A stretch of 64,000 nucleotides of DNA from Geoalkalibacter subterraneus (GCF_000827125.1 NZ_CP010311.1:930001-994000), one strand, 5' to 3'; positions 8,275-17,769 are shown, counted from the stretch's first letter. Program-made: numbers and translations. Notes: generated by a model from the letters alone, not told the origin.

Positions 8275-9237
8275 CTAATCGGGTTTCTCCTGCTCTTCCG
8301 GCCTGCGCAGCCCCGGAAACGCATTGGCTTCCTGAAGGTGCGAGGAACCAATGGGCCGCGGTCGTTCCAACTCGATCAGGATATTTCCTCCGCGAAAGAC
8401 GGTGACCGTGCCGGTGGACTCGCTCACCGTAATAGCGACTGCCTCGGTGGTCGCGGTGATCCCCGCGGCGGAGCGATGCCGGGTGCCGAGACCGCGTGGC
8501 AGGGATTCGCCTCCGGTTTCGGGCTTGAGATAAACTCCCGCAGCCTCGATATGCCCGTCGGCCTGGATCACGAAAGCCCCGTCGATGACGGCGAATTCCT
8601 TGACGGTTTCCTCCAACGAGGGATCAAGGATGTTGCGCTCCTCTTCGGTGTACCCCCGAAACGGATTGAGAACCATCTGCCGGGATAATTGCATGACCTT
8701 TTCCACGTCGCCAATTACAAAGGTCGTCCCTACCGGCTTGCCCTCGCGCCCTTCGTAGCCAAGGGTCGTGGCGATATCGAGCACCCGCTCGAAAACTTCG
8801 GGGGTGATGTTGCTGGCCACATCCGCCGCTCCCGTGGCGGCGAACATTTCAAACTCGTCGCCGACATCCATGATCACCAGGGTATCGAGCATCCCGCTTC
8901 CGGCGATTCCAGAAAGACAGACCAAACGGTCGCCTTTTTTGAAATACCCCTTCGAAAAACCCACCAGCACGGCGATCTTGATCTGCCCAAGCCGGGTCAG
9001 CCGGATCCCCGGAACCCGGATCACCTCGCCCCCCTCCAGGTCGGGTTCTTGCCCGGTTCCGCCGCGGGTGGCGAGGATCACCGGAACCTGACCGGAGTCC
9101 CTTAGAAAATCCTCCAGTTCCTTCAATCCGGAGAAGACGTCGGCATAGAGAATGATGGCTCGCGCATCGATACTTTTCGCCATGGCGCTGGCGTGGTGGA
9201 GGAATTCACCTGTGATGCTCATCTTCTTCTTTTTCAT
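8275..9237 (-). CDS. Diadenylate cyclase (DisA_N/DAC domain) with N-terminal PK_C-like domain, DacZ type
   Basis: Protein of 320 aa expected to condense two ATP into the second messenger c-di-AMP. The C-terminal DAC domain carries both catalytic signatures, DGA (residues 219-221, in VIDGAFVIQADG) and RHR (253-255, in GLGTRHRSAAGITATTEA). The N-terminal ~130 residues (SIDARAIILYADVFSGLKELEDFL) resemble the pyruvate-kinase-C-terminal-like alpha/beta domain that precedes DAC in archaeal DacZ. No transmembrane helices (CdaA) and no C-terminal HhH domain (DisA) are present. The start has GGAGG six bases upstream. c-di-AMP usually tunes potassium and osmolyte uptake. No obvious target gene is adjacent. 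Confidence 0.85.
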   Translation of the reverse strand: MKKKKMSITGEFLHHASAMAKSIDARAIILYADVFSGLKELEDFLRDSGQVPVILATRGGTGQEPDLEGGEVIRVPGIRLTRLGQIKIAVLVGFSKGYFKKGDRLVCLSGIAGSGMLDTLVIMDVGDEFEMFAATGAADVASNITPEVFERVLDIATTLGYEGREGKPVGTTFVIGDVEKVMQLSRQMVLNPFRGYTEEERNILDPSLEETVKEFAVIDGAFVIQADGHIEAAGVYLKPETGGESLPRGLGTRHRSAAGITATTEAVAITVSESTGTVTVFRGGNILIELERPRPIGSSHLQEANAFPGLRRPEEQEKPD

Positions 9238-9282
9238 TCTCGTCCTCCAAGGGTTCTTGCGCAGCGGATTTTTAAGGTCTTT

Positions 9283-10749
9283 CTAACCCCACTCTTTCAA
9301 CCCAACTCCCTGCCATCCCCCGCCGAGAGCCTTGTATAAGCGCGCGAGATCGGCAGCGACTTGCCCTTTGCTCTGAAACAGCTCATCTTCAAGCTGAAGG
9401 AGGACGCGCTGGGCATCAAGGACGTTGAAGAAATCCACCAGTCCTGCGTTGAAGCGATCACGTGCAAGCCATTCGGTACGCCGGGCCGCTTCCACAGCTT
9501 TGGCAAGATACTCCTGGCGGATTTGCTCCTTGGCGTAAGAGGTAAGGGCATCCTCAATCTCCTGCTGGGCGCGCAGGATGGTGGCATTGTACGCCAACAG
9601 CGCCTCGTTGTACTTTTCCTCCTGCAAATCGATGTTCAGGCGCAGGGCATTCCCGCGGAAGATATTCCACGAGATGCCCGGGCCGATGCCCCAGAACTGA
9701 CTCGATGAGTCAAAGAAATCACTCCCGGAGTTGAGCGCTTCGAGTCCTATAGTGCCGAGAAGACGCAGCTTGGGATAGAGCTCTGCAGTAGCAACCCCGA
9801 TGCGTGCGCTCTGGGCGGCGAGCATTCGCTCCGCACGTCGGATATCGGGGCGGCGGCGCAGCGCTTCGGCTGGAATCCCCACTGCGACCTTAACTGGTGC
9901 TTCGGGGATGTTGCTCGTGGAGGCCAACTCTTCACGCAATGCGCCCGGTGATTGCCCGAGAAGCACGGCGAGATTGTTCTCTGCCATGCGGATGGCTGCT
10001 TCGAGACGTGAGACCTGCGCCCGGGTCTGCTCCAGGTTGCGCAGCGATTGTTGCAGATTGAGCTCGTCGATGAGCCCCGCCTGGAAGCGCGAATTGTTGA
10101 GATCGTAGGTTTTTTTCTGGGTGGCAATGTTATCCAGAGCTACTTTGAGGCGCTGCTGGTAGGTACGCATCTCGATGTAGTTCAGCGCCACTTCGGCAGT
10201 GAGGCTGGTCAGTACCCCGTGCATGTCCGCACTGCTCGCTTCGAGCTCTGCCTGAGCACTCTCCACCGAGCGCCGAATCCCTCCGAACAGATCGAGTTCC
10301 CAAGAGGAATCAAGTCCGGCCATGTACCAGTCATTTTCCTCTCCGTTCACAGAGCCGCCGAGGTTTTCGCTGCTGCGCTGGCGCTGTATCTGCCCTTCGG
10401 CCCGGAGTGTGGGGAAGTAGTCCGCCCGGCTCAGACCGCGATTGATACGGGCCTGCTGCAGGCGGGAGAATGCGGTTTTGAGCTCCAGATTATCCTTGAT
10501 GGCGCGCTGTTGCAATCTCTCCAGCAACGGATCTTCGAACACCTTCCACCACGCCGCCAGGCCACTTTCCTCAATAGCGGATGCTTCCAGCCCCTTCTCC
10601 ATCGAAGCGTACCACTCTTCCTGGGCTGCGGGCTCAATGCGGGAGTAATCTGGGCCCACAGCGCAGGCGCTTAAGGTCAAGGCGACAAAGACAAGCACCG
10701 CCGCACCCTTAATGGGGCGTAGTGTCATATCTCGTGTATATATCTCCAT
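9283..10749 (-). CDS. NodT-family outer-membrane efflux lipoprotein (TolC-like)
   Basis: Outer-membrane factor of the tripartite RND pump encoded upstream, 488 aa. It has a lipoprotein signal ending in LSAC (ALTLSACAVGPDY), the usual VGPDY start of the mature protein, two long coiled-coil repeats (QLQQRAIKDNLELKTAF, RFQAGLIDELNLQQSLRNLEQTRAQ) and the mid-protein hallmark LRRRPDIRRAERMLAAQSARIGVA. The second half repeats the pattern (RDRFNAGLVDFFNVLDAQRVLLQLED), so the gene looks intact. The start at 10749 has AAAAAGG and GGG upstream; an internal Met seven codons in is possible. It lies 15 bp downstream of the permease gene, surely in the same transcript. Confidence 0.92.
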   Translation of the reverse strand: MEIYTRDMTLRPIKGAAVLVFVALTLSACAVGPDYSRIEPAAQEEWYASMEKGLEASAIEESGLAAWWKVFEDPLLERLQQRAIKDNLELKTAFSRLQQARINRGLSRADYFPTLRAEGQIQRQRSSENLGGSVNGEENDWYMAGLDSSWELDLFGGIRRSVESAQAELEASSADMHGVLTSLTAEVALNYIEMRTYQQRLKVALDNIATQKKTYDLNNSRFQAGLIDELNLQQSLRNLEQTRAQVSRLEAAIRMAENNLAVLLGQSPGALREELASTSNIPEAPVKVAVGIPAEALRRRPDIRRAERMLAAQSARIGVATAELYPKLRLLGTIGLEALNSGSDFFDSSSQFWGIGPGISWNIFRGNALRLNIDLQEEKYNEALLAYNATILRAQQEIEDALTSYAKEQIRQEYLAKAVEAARRTEWLARDRFNAGLVDFFNVLDAQRVLLQLEDELFQSKGQVAADLARLYKALGGGWQGVGLKEWG

Positions 10750-10764
10750 AATATCCCTACCTTT

Positions 10765-13700
10765 TTATTTAGCAGACTGGTTGGCAAGCCGCGCACGGCG
10801 GCGCTGTTTCCAGGCTGAAGATTTGTCTCGCAGACTCTGGAAAAGGTAGTATAGCACCGGAATAATAAACAGGGCCACGGTTGACGCCGCTATCATGCCG
10901 GAAAAGACCACCACCCCGATATGGCTGCGGCTTGTCGCTCCGGCGCCCGTGGCCCAGACCAGTGGAGCAACCCCGAGGATAAAGGTTAGGGCGGTCATCA
11001 GCACCGCTCGAAAGCGCAACTTCGCGCCTTCAACCGCGGCATCGCGGGTTCGGACCCCTTCCTCCCTGCGGTCACGCGCAAACTCGACAATCAGAATCGC
11101 GTTTTTCGCCGAGAGCCCTACGAGAAGCACCATGCCGATCTGGGAGTAGATGGACAAGGGCAGCCCGGTGATCAGCAACCCGACCAGGGCGCCGCAGGTT
11201 GCCACGGTAACCGAGAGGATAATACTCAGAGGCAGATTCCAGCTTTCATACTGCGCCACCAGGAACAGATATGCAAATATCACCGCCAGGGCGAACAGAT
11301 AGCCCACGGTGCCGCTTGCGGCCTGTTCCTGCAGCGACATGGTGGACCACTCAAAGGAATATCCCGGGGGCAGATGCTCAGCGGCAAGTTCTTTCATCGC
11401 CTCCATGGCCTGACCGGAAGAGTATCCCGGCGCGGCCTGACCGTTGATGGTGAGACTGGTGAACTGGTTGTAGCGGTTGACACTCTTTGCCCCCAGAATG
11501 GTGGAAATATCCAGGAGGTTTTCCACCGGAATCTCCTTGCCGGCAATACTGGTCACGTACAGGTCTTTGACATCCTCCTGATTTTTGCGGAAGTTCTCTT
11601 TGGCTCTCACCTTGACCTGATAGGTGCGCCCATAGAGGTTGAAGTCATTGACGTACTGAGAGCCCAGATGCTGGTTGAGGGTCGAGAACAGGGTAGCCGC
11701 CGAGACACCGAGTTCCTCCATGCGGGTACGTTTCAGGTCCAGCCACAGCTGGGGGGTGTCCGCACTGTAAGTGGTGTATACCATGGATAGCACTGGATGC
11801 TGGTTGGCCGCTATCACGAGCCCCCTGGCTACCGAAGCAAGTTCCTGCGGCGGCTGATCCTCCAGGGCCTGAAGGCGGAAGTCAAACCCGCCTGTCACCC
11901 CTAGCCCCTGAATGGGCGGGGGCACGAAGGCGCGAATACTCGCTGTCGAGATGCTGTTGAGCTCCTGGCTCGCCTTCTGCACCAGGGCATCAATATGCAG
12001 ATCCGGGCGGGTCCGTTCATCCCAGGGGTCAAGGTCGGCGATGACAAAACCCACGTTTTCCGCACGTCCGCTTAAGAGACTGTAGCCATCCACTGCGAGG
12101 ACACGCTCCACCCCTTCCATCTCCAGAAGACGGCTTGTCGCTTCGGTGGTGACCTCTATCGTGCGTTCGAGGGTTGCCCCTTCGGGCAGCTGCACATCGA
12201 TGAGAAAGCCCCCTTCATCCTCCTGGGGCAGAAAACTGGTGGGGATTCTTTCTGACAGATACCACGCGCCCCCCCCGATGATGAGTAACAAAATCACCCC
12301 TATTGCCGCTTTGCGGATCAGCCACGCTACAGTGGCGCTATATATGTTGCGTGAGAGATCGAGATACTTGTTAAACCACAGCAGGGGTCCGCGTCTGTGC
12401 GGGCGCGCCTTCTTGAGGATAACCCCGCACATCGCCGGGCTCAGGGTCAACGCGCACAGTGATGAGATCAACACCGAGACGCACAGGGTTACACCGAACT
12501 GTTTGTAGAGCTGACCAGTGATTCCAGGCATGAACGCGGTGGGGACAAAGATCGCCAATAGCACCAGGGTGGTGGCGATAATCGGTCCGGTAACCTGCGA
12601 CATCGCCTTGATGGTCGCGGCTTTAGGCTCCAGCCCTTCTTCTTCCATGATGCGATACACATTTTCCACCACCACAATGGCGTCATCCACCACCACACCG
12701 ATGGCGAGAATAAGGGCAAATAGAGAAATGGTATTGATATTGAAACCCAGAGCGGAGAGAGCGGCAAAGGTGCCGACAATGGATACCGGAATCGCCGCCG
12801 CCGGAACCAGGGTGGCGCGGATATTCTGCAGAAAGACAAAGATAACCAGCACCACCAGACCGAAGGTGAGCAGGAGGGTAAAGGTGATCTCCTTGATCGC
12901 CTCTTTAACGTAGTTGGTGGTATCGTAGGGAATTGTGTAGGCCACATCATTGGGCATATCCGGCTCTTGCTCCTTCAACACCGCGCGTACCTGCTCCATG
13001 GTCTCGATAGCGTTGGCATCGGAGGAGCGGTACAGTGCCATATGAATCGCCTCGGAATTATCCAGATTCCCGCCGGCGTTGTAGGTCTTGCTTCCGAGCT
13101 CTACCTCGGCAATATCCTTAACCCGCACCACACCACCCTGCGGGTTGGTTCGGATAATGATCTCCTTGAACTCGTCCACTGAATCCAGGCGACCTTTGGC
13201 GTTCAGGGTGTACTGCACCTGCTGTCCCTCCACGCTCGGTGCCGTGCCTACCGAACCCAGAGTGGCCTGGATGTTCTGCCGGCGGATGGCTTCAATCACC
13301 TCCGCCGGGCTCATCGCCAGGGCGGTCAACTTGTCCGGGTTCATCCAGATGCGCATACTGTATTCGTATTCACCGAACACAAACACATCACTCACCCCGT
13401 TCACACGTTGCAGGGTGTCTTTGATGGTGCGGCCGATGTAGTTACTCAGAAACAGGCGGTCGTGAGAACCTCCCGGAGATATGAAGCTCACCACCCCGAG
13501 CATATCCGAGGAGCGGCGCCGAACTTCGATCCCCTGGGCCACCACTTCAGGCGGCAGTTGCGACTCCGCCAGTTGGAGACGGTTCTGCACGTTGACCTGG
13601 TCAATGTCCGGATCCGAGTCCACGTCAAAGGTGACTTCGAGAGAATAACTCCCATCGTCGGTACTGGTTGAACTCATGTAGAGCATGTCCTCAACCCCGT

Positions 13701-13911
13701 TCATCTCCTGCTCAATGGGGGCGGCAATGGTATCCTTGACCACCTGGGCGCTTGCCCCCGGATATACAGCGCTCACGCGGATTACCGGCGGGGTTATGGA
13801 TGGGTACTCGGCTACCGGCAGGGATGTCATAGCAATCGCACCCGCGAGGGTGATAACGATGGCTATAACTACTGCCAGGCGCGGACGCTCAATAAATATC
13901 TTAGAAAACAT
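10765..13911 (-). CDS. RND multidrug efflux permease (HAE1 family, AcrB/MexB-like)
   Basis: Inner-membrane proton-driven drug exporter of 1048 aa, the full length for HAE1 pumps. It begins MFSKIFIERPRLAVVIAIVI, as AcrB homologues do. TM4 carries the paired acidic residues of the proton relay (FALILAIGVVVDDAIVVVENV), and a second block matches TM10-TM11 (GLSAKNAILIVEFARDRREEG). Two large periplasmic loops with the porter/docking arrangement are present. The gene overlaps the end of the adaptor gene by 11 bp and is followed by the NodT gene, giving a complete adaptor-permease-channel operon. Substrates are probably hydrophobic toxicants; which ones cannot be read from sequence. Confidence 0.95.
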   Translation of the reverse strand: MFSKIFIERPRLAVVIAIVITLAGAIAMTSLPVAEYPSITPPVIRVSAVYPGASAQVVKDTIAAPIEQEMNGVEDMLYMSSTSTDDGSYSLEVTFDVDSDPDIDQVNVQNRLQLAESQLPPEVVAQGIEVRRRSSDMLGVVSFISPGGSHDRLFLSNYIGRTIKDTLQRVNGVSDVFVFGEYEYSMRIWMNPDKLTALAMSPAEVIEAIRRQNIQATLGSVGTAPSVEGQQVQYTLNAKGRLDSVDEFKEIIIRTNPQGGVVRVKDIAEVELGSKTYNAGGNLDNSEAIHMALYRSSDANAIETMEQVRAVLKEQEPDMPNDVAYTIPYDTTNYVKEAIKEITFTLLLTFGLVVLVIFVFLQNIRATLVPAAAIPVSIVGTFAALSALGFNINTISLFALILAIGVVVDDAIVVVENVYRIMEEEGLEPKAATIKAMSQVTGPIIATTLVLLAIFVPTAFMPGITGQLYKQFGVTLCVSVLISSLCALTLSPAMCGVILKKARPHRRGPLLWFNKYLDLSRNIYSATVAWLIRKAAIGVILLLIIGGGAWYLSERIPTSFLPQEDEGGFLIDVQLPEGATLERTIEVTTEATSRLLEMEGVERVLAVDGYSLLSGRAENVGFVIADLDPWDERTRPDLHIDALVQKASQELNSISTASIRAFVPPPIQGLGVTGGFDFRLQALEDQPPQELASVARGLVIAANQHPVLSMVYTTYSADTPQLWLDLKRTRMEELGVSAATLFSTLNQHLGSQYVNDFNLYGRTYQVKVRAKENFRKNQEDVKDLYVTSIAGKEIPVENLLDISTILGAKSVNRYNQFTSLTINGQAAPGYSSGQAMEAMKELAAEHLPPGYSFEWSTMSLQEQAASGTVGYLFALAVIFAYLFLVAQYESWNLPLSIILSVTVATCGALVGLLITGLPLSIYSQIGMVLLVGLSAKNAILIVEFARDRREEGVRTRDAAVEGAKLRFRAVLMTALTFILGVAPLVWATGAGATSRSHIGVVVFSGMIAASTVALFIIPVLYYLFQSLRDKSSAWKQRRRARLANQSAK

Positions 13912-15052
13912 ACGAGTTATCCTTATCTTCCTTGAGCTGCACGTCCACCTCGGCTCCCGGAGTCACTTTCTGAATCCCCTCGAAAACCACCTGCTCACCA
14001 AGTTCGAGACCGGATGTGACAAAGATCTGCTTGCCGATGCTCACCCCGACGCTGATCCGACGTTTTTCAATTTTGGAGTCTTTATCCACCACGAACACAA
14101 AGGCTCCGTCTCTGTCACGCTGCAGCGCCGCCTGGGGAATAGTCAACTCCATGCGCGGTTCTTCCGGCCGAAGGGCAACATCCACATACTCTCCGGGAAC
14201 CAGATGCCCTTCCGGATTGGGGAACTGTGCCCAGATCGCGATAGTGCCGGTGGAGGGATCCATTTTGTTGTCCATGAACTCCACCCGTCCGGTGTGGGGA
14301 TATTCGCTGCCGCTGGTGGTGAAAATGCGGATTTTCAACCCGGGAGCTTCCCCTTTGTTGGCAGCGTCCTGTGCCGCCTGGCGGATAATCTCTCCCTGGC
14401 GCTCATTTATCGAGAAGAGCACCCGCATCGGATCAATACTCACCACTTCCGCCAGGAGGGAGCCGGAAGAGGAGCTGATAAGATCGCCGCGCTTGAAATA
14501 GCTCTTGCCGATGCGACCAGTCAGAGGAGATTTTATCGTGGTATAGCCCAGGTCAATTTCTGCAATCTGTTGACGTGCCTGCGCCTCGAGGACACGCGCC
14601 TGGGCGAGATCATAGGCTGCGGTTGCATCGTCCATATCGGTCTGAGGGATGCTGCCCGCTTCGGCGGAGCGCATACGATTAAGCTTGGTGCGCGCCTTAA
14701 ACAGATCCGCTTCTGCTGCAGCTAAACTGGCTTTTGCCGCCGCCACCTGTGCTTTATACGGCGCCTGTTCAATTACATACAACACCTGGCCTTTTTTGAC
14801 CGTCGAACCTTCTGAGAAATTAACCTGCTCCAGATAGCCACTTACCCTGGCTTTAAGGTCGATGGATTCCACCGCCTCCACGTGGCCGATATATTTCTCC
14901 GGGATGTTCGCATCCCGTTCAGTCACCTTCATTGTGCCCACCACGGGTTTAGGTCCATTGCCTCGCTGAGGCGCGGCATGGGTTGTACCGGACGAGATAA
15001 GCAAAAGGGCTATCGTGGTGCCGATAAGCTTAAATGAGGCAAGAAATTTCAT
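13901..15052 (-). CDS. RND efflux periplasmic adaptor (membrane fusion protein)
   Basis: Protein of 383 aa linking the RND permease to the outer-membrane channel. It has a signal peptide (MKFLASFKLIGTTIALLLISSGTTHA, about 26 residues) but no lipobox. A lipoyl-like half-motif (VSGYLEQVNFSEGSTVKKGQVLYVI) is followed by an alpha-helical hairpin (AQVAAAKASLAAAEADLFKARTKLNRM), the second lipoyl half (GYTTIKSPLTGRIGKSYFKRGDL) and the beta-barrel/membrane-proximal domains. The ATG at 15052 follows AAGGAGGA at suitable spacing, so I prefer it to the ATG ten codons earlier. It is the first structural gene of the pump operon, 456 bp downstream of the TetR gene on the same strand. Confidence 0.93.
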   Translation of the reverse strand: MKFLASFKLIGTTIALLLISSGTTHAAPQRGNGPKPVVGTMKVTERDANIPEKYIGHVEAVESIDLKARVSGYLEQVNFSEGSTVKKGQVLYVIEQAPYKAQVAAAKASLAAAEADLFKARTKLNRMRSAEAGSIPQTDMDDATAAYDLAQARVLEAQARQQIAEIDLGYTTIKSPLTGRIGKSYFKRGDLISSSSGSLLAEVVSIDPMRVLFSINERQGEIIRQAAQDAANKGEAPGLKIRIFTTSGSEYPHTGRVEFMDNKMDPSTGTIAIWAQFPNPEGHLVPGEYVDVALRPEEPRMELTIPQAALQRDRDGAFVFVVDKDSKIEKRRISVGVSIGKQIFVTSGLELGEQVVFEGIQKVTPGAEVDVQLKEDKDNSYVF

Positions 15053-15508
15053 GGTAACGAGTTCCTCCTTGTGCCCCTGCAATGGCGGGGGATATGCGTT
15101 GGCTTATCAAATACAGCTGAAATTTAGAGTTACACCAATCCCTGCACGTAGTTAAACATGCGTCAGGAAACGTTCTTTGACTTTCGAAAATTGCTGAAGC
15201 TAAGCTGCTTTTTTGCGACCGCATCATTTGTAATAGCTGCTCCAATGCCGTTTCGGGTTAATCGCCAGCCAGGCATGGGTGACACAACCGTTGTGAGTGA
15301 GCATCGCGCCAACGAGCAGTTCCAGCCATGTCGGCACTGCACGTTTAGGCAGAGCTTGGGCCACACATCATGGTCGCTATGTCAACCGTTTTTCGCCACT
15401 TTTTTACGGCTTCAGCAAATTTTCAAAGATCACGAAACTCTAAACTTCAGTACTGAATCCTGTTCAGAAAAAAGGAAGAATTCCCGTCGAAAAAGGCATT
15501 GGCACCTT
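15053..15508. promoter_or_regulatory. 456-bp non-coding gap between tetR and the pump operon, with TTCA/TGAA dyads
   Basis: No convincing gene is seen. A perfect 12-bp palindrome, TTCAGTACTGAA, lies at 15446-15457 and overlaps a second dyad, CTGAA-N5-TTCAG (15453-15467). These share the TGAA/TTCA half-sites of the candidate TetR operator at 16098-16121. They may be a second binding site controlling the pump promoter, although they lie near the tetR end of the gap, about 400 bp from the adaptor start. The remainder looks like degenerate sequence. Confidence 0.4.
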
Positions 15509-16087
15509 TTATTCCGGGTTGCTCTTGAGGGCGTCCCATGCGGCTTGAACGGTAAGTTTGCGGCTTTCTTCATCAAGAGGAAGTCCTCGATGGCTGTGGC
15601 TTTTTGCCAGGGCAACCAGTGGGCCGAAAGCAATGGCTTCCAGGACATCTAGCGGTGCATCTTTGAATATCTGGAGATGACGCGCCTCGGCCAGCAGGGT
15701 GCGGATCGGCTCTTCCTCCTCTGTCGATGGAGTGCGCTCGGCAAGCCCGCGAGACGAATAATAGTGGAGTTCCATGAATTTGAATTCGCGCGGGTTGGCG
15801 AGCAGAAAATCCAACATCCGTGAAAAAAGAAATTTAAACCGCTCTGAAATAGGGCGCTCGGCGTCGTATCCGGCGGCGATATGATGGCGGGCGCGCTCTT
15901 GAAGGTCCTGATGCAGCTGATCGATCAGGTCATCCTTGTCTTTGAAATAGCGGTAGATTGTACCGACTCCGACTCCCGCTCTTTCTGCAATGGCAACGGT
16001 CGGTGCGCCATGCAGACCGCGGTCGGCAAACAATTCCACCGCGGCCTCAAGGATCGCCGTGCGCTTTTCAGTGTGTTGGGAGGACAT
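15509..16087 (-). CDS. TetR/AcrR-family repressor
   Basis: Transcription factor of 192 aa, the usual TetR size. The N-terminal helix-turn-helix is clear (AILEAAVELFADRGLHGAPTVAIAERAGVGVGTIYRYFKDKDDLIDQL, residues 13-60, ending in the invariant TIYRYF). The C-terminal ligand domain is not assignable to a ligand. It lies immediately upstream of and on the same strand as the adaptor-permease-channel genes, so it is very probably their local repressor, released by a pump substrate. A dyad-symmetric candidate operator sits 10 bp upstream of its start codon, suggesting autoregulation. Confidence 0.9.
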   Translation of the reverse strand: MSSQHTEKRTAILEAAVELFADRGLHGAPTVAIAERAGVGVGTIYRYFKDKDDLIDQLHQDLQERARHHIAAGYDAERPISERFKFLFSRMLDFLLANPREFKFMELHYYSSRGLAERTPSTEEEEPIRTLLAEARHLQIFKDAPLDVLEAIAFGPLVALAKSHSHRGLPLDEESRKLTVQAAWDALKSNPE

Positions 16088-16097
16088 AATTCCATCT

Positions 16098-16121
16098 TCC
16101 GGAGTGAATGTTCAGTCCGGA
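16098..16121. promoter_or_regulatory. Candidate TetR operator
   Basis: Imperfect 24-bp palindrome with TCCGGA at each outer end and TGAA/TTCA inner half-sites (outer TCCGGA, one base, TGAA, two bases, TTCA, one base, TCCGGA). It sits directly upstream of the tetR start codon, where an autoregulatory operator is expected. Confidence 0.6.
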
Positions 16122-16170
16122 GGATAAAAGGTCGGGAGTGCAGATGTCAATGATTTGTTTGAGGGGGGAT

Positions 16171-16202
16171 AAAAAAAAGGGGCGGGCCTGGAATGGCCCG
16201 CC
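16171..16202 (-). terminator. Intrinsic terminator after htrA
   Basis: Stem GGCGGGCC (16181-16188) and GGCCCGCC (16195-16202) with a 6-base loop. Eight A residues at 16171-16178 read as a U-run on the minus strand. It lies about 55 bp beyond the htrA stop codon. Confidence 0.9.
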
Positions 16203-16256
16203 AATAGCAGGAGGTTTATGTGAGCGTGCGTGCAGATATCAGGAATTATTTCCCTT

Positions 16257-17753
16257 TTAGTTGCGTCGCAGGGCGACATAACGGATGGCGTCGCCTTGAC
16301 GCAACAGCAGCAGCACGGTGTCTTTGTTTCCTTTTTTCATGGCGTCGTGGAACTCGGCCGGCGTTGTGACCTTCTGCTGATTCACCTCCTGGATCAGGGT
16401 GCCGGGGCGAATCCTGGCTCTGGCCGCAATGGAGCCGGGGGCCACCTGCGTCACGATCACGCCTTCAGCGTCGGTGTAGCCGAAACGCTGGGCCAGTTCT
16501 TCGGTCAGCGGTTGCACGGTCAGTCCCAGTTCATCGACTTCAGACGGGTCGCTCTGAGCGGTAGCCCGTTCATCGGGCAGGGTGCCAAGGGTAATCTTGA
16601 TGGTTTTGCGTTTGCCGTCGCGCAGGATGGTCATTTCTTGTTCAGAACCCGGAGGGCTCAGGGCGACCCGGTTGCGGAAGGGGCCGACGCTGTCCACCGG
16701 TTCACCTGAGAATTCGATAACGATATCCCCCTGGCGCAGTCCGGCTTTATCCGCAGGGCTGTCTTTGGTGACCTGGGAGATCAGCACGCCTTTACTTGTA
16801 TCGAGTCCGAAGTTTTCGGCCAGATCAGGAGTAAGGTTCTGAATCATGACCCCCATATACCCGCGGCTGACGCTTCCGTTGTCAATGAGCTGGTCTCGAA
16901 TAAGCTTGATCATGTTGACCGGAATAGCGAAGCCGATTCCCATGTAGCCGCCGCTGCGGCTGAAGATGGCGGTATTCATGCCGACTACCTCACCCTGCAG
17001 GTTGACCAGTGGTCCACCGGAATTGCCGGGGTTGATGGCGGCGTCGGTCTGAATGAAGTTTTCGTAATCGGTAATGCCGACACTGCTGCGACCCTTGGCG
17101 CTGACGATTCCTGCGGTAATCGTGTTGGAGAGCCCGAAGGGGTTGCCCACCGCCAGAACCCAGTCACCGACTTCAAGTGCGTCTGAATTCCCAAGGGGAA
17201 TAAAGGGCAGTTTCTTGTCGCTTTCGATCTTGATGACAGCCACATCGGAAGCCGGATCAGATCCAATCACTTCGGCAGTGAAATTGCGCCCGTCGGTCAA
17301 AGTGACATTGACCTTATCAGCATTTTCAACCACATGATTGTTGGTCAGGATCAGGCCGTCGTCGCTGAAGATGAAGCCTGACCCCTGAGAACGAACCCGT
17401 GGGGATGGATTTCTGCCGTGGGGATCACGCCCAGGAATTTCGGGCATAGGAATGCCGAAAAAACGACGGAAAAAGTCGTCCCCAAAAGGGCTCTGCCCTC
17501 CGAAAGGAAAAGGTGTCTGGCTGCCCTGCACAATTTTTTCGACCTGAATGTTGACCACGGCGGGAGAAACCTTTTTAGCGACCGACCGAAAGGCCTCACC
17601 GGTGCTGCGCAGACTTTCGAGACCCGATTCCTGGGCCGATGCCGGTCCGGGTGCCAGTAACAGGGTCATCAGCATGAGGGGGAGAAGCATCGCAAGTCCC
17701 TGCAGCATGCGCTGAGCGTTGAACGGGATAGAGTGGGTTGCACGATTTTTCAT
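16257..17753 (-). CDS. htrA: Do-family periplasmic serine protease/chaperone (HtrA/DegP)
   Basis: Periplasmic protein quality-control protease of 498 aa, full length with two PDZ domains. The signal peptide ends near GPASAQES. The trypsin-like domain has the catalytic His (ILTNNHVVENAD), Asp (SDPASDVAVIKI) and Ser (GNSGGPLVNLQG). PDZ1 begins around RGYMGVMIQNL, and PDZ2 around DELGLTVQPLTEELAQRFGY. A Gly/Pro/Phe-rich LA-loop precedes the His. The ATG at 17753 is preferred because GGAGG lies eight bases upstream; an ATG five codons earlier overlaps that site. It is 16 bp downstream of a receiver-domain gene and most likely co-transcribed from the sigma-54 promoter at 18277-18294. A strong terminator follows. 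Confidence 0.94.
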   Translation of the reverse strand: MKNRATHSIPFNAQRMLQGLAMLLPLMLMTLLLAPGPASAQESGLESLRSTGEAFRSVAKKVSPAVVNIQVEKIVQGSQTPFPFGGQSPFGDDFFRRFFGIPMPEIPGRDPHGRNPSPRVRSQGSGFIFSDDGLILTNNHVVENADKVNVTLTDGRNFTAEVIGSDPASDVAVIKIESDKKLPFIPLGNSDALEVGDWVLAVGNPFGLSNTITAGIVSAKGRSSVGITDYENFIQTDAAINPGNSGGPLVNLQGEVVGMNTAIFSRSGGYMGIGFAIPVNMIKLIRDQLIDNGSVSRGYMGVMIQNLTPDLAENFGLDTSKGVLISQVTKDSPADKAGLRQGDIVIEFSGEPVDSVGPFRNRVALSPPGSEQEMTILRDGKRKTIKITLGTLPDERATAQSDPSEVDELGLTVQPLTEELAQRFGYTDAEGVIVTQVAPGSIAARARIRPGTLIQEVNQQKVTTPAEFHDAMKKGNKDTVLLLLRQGDAIRYVALRRN

Positions 17754-17769
17754 TGCCTCATCCTCCATT

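Noticed and set aside
15163-15366. 67-codon open frame between tetR and the pump operon
   Set aside because: No ribosome-binding site or domain; the region is better read as regulatory or degenerate DNA.
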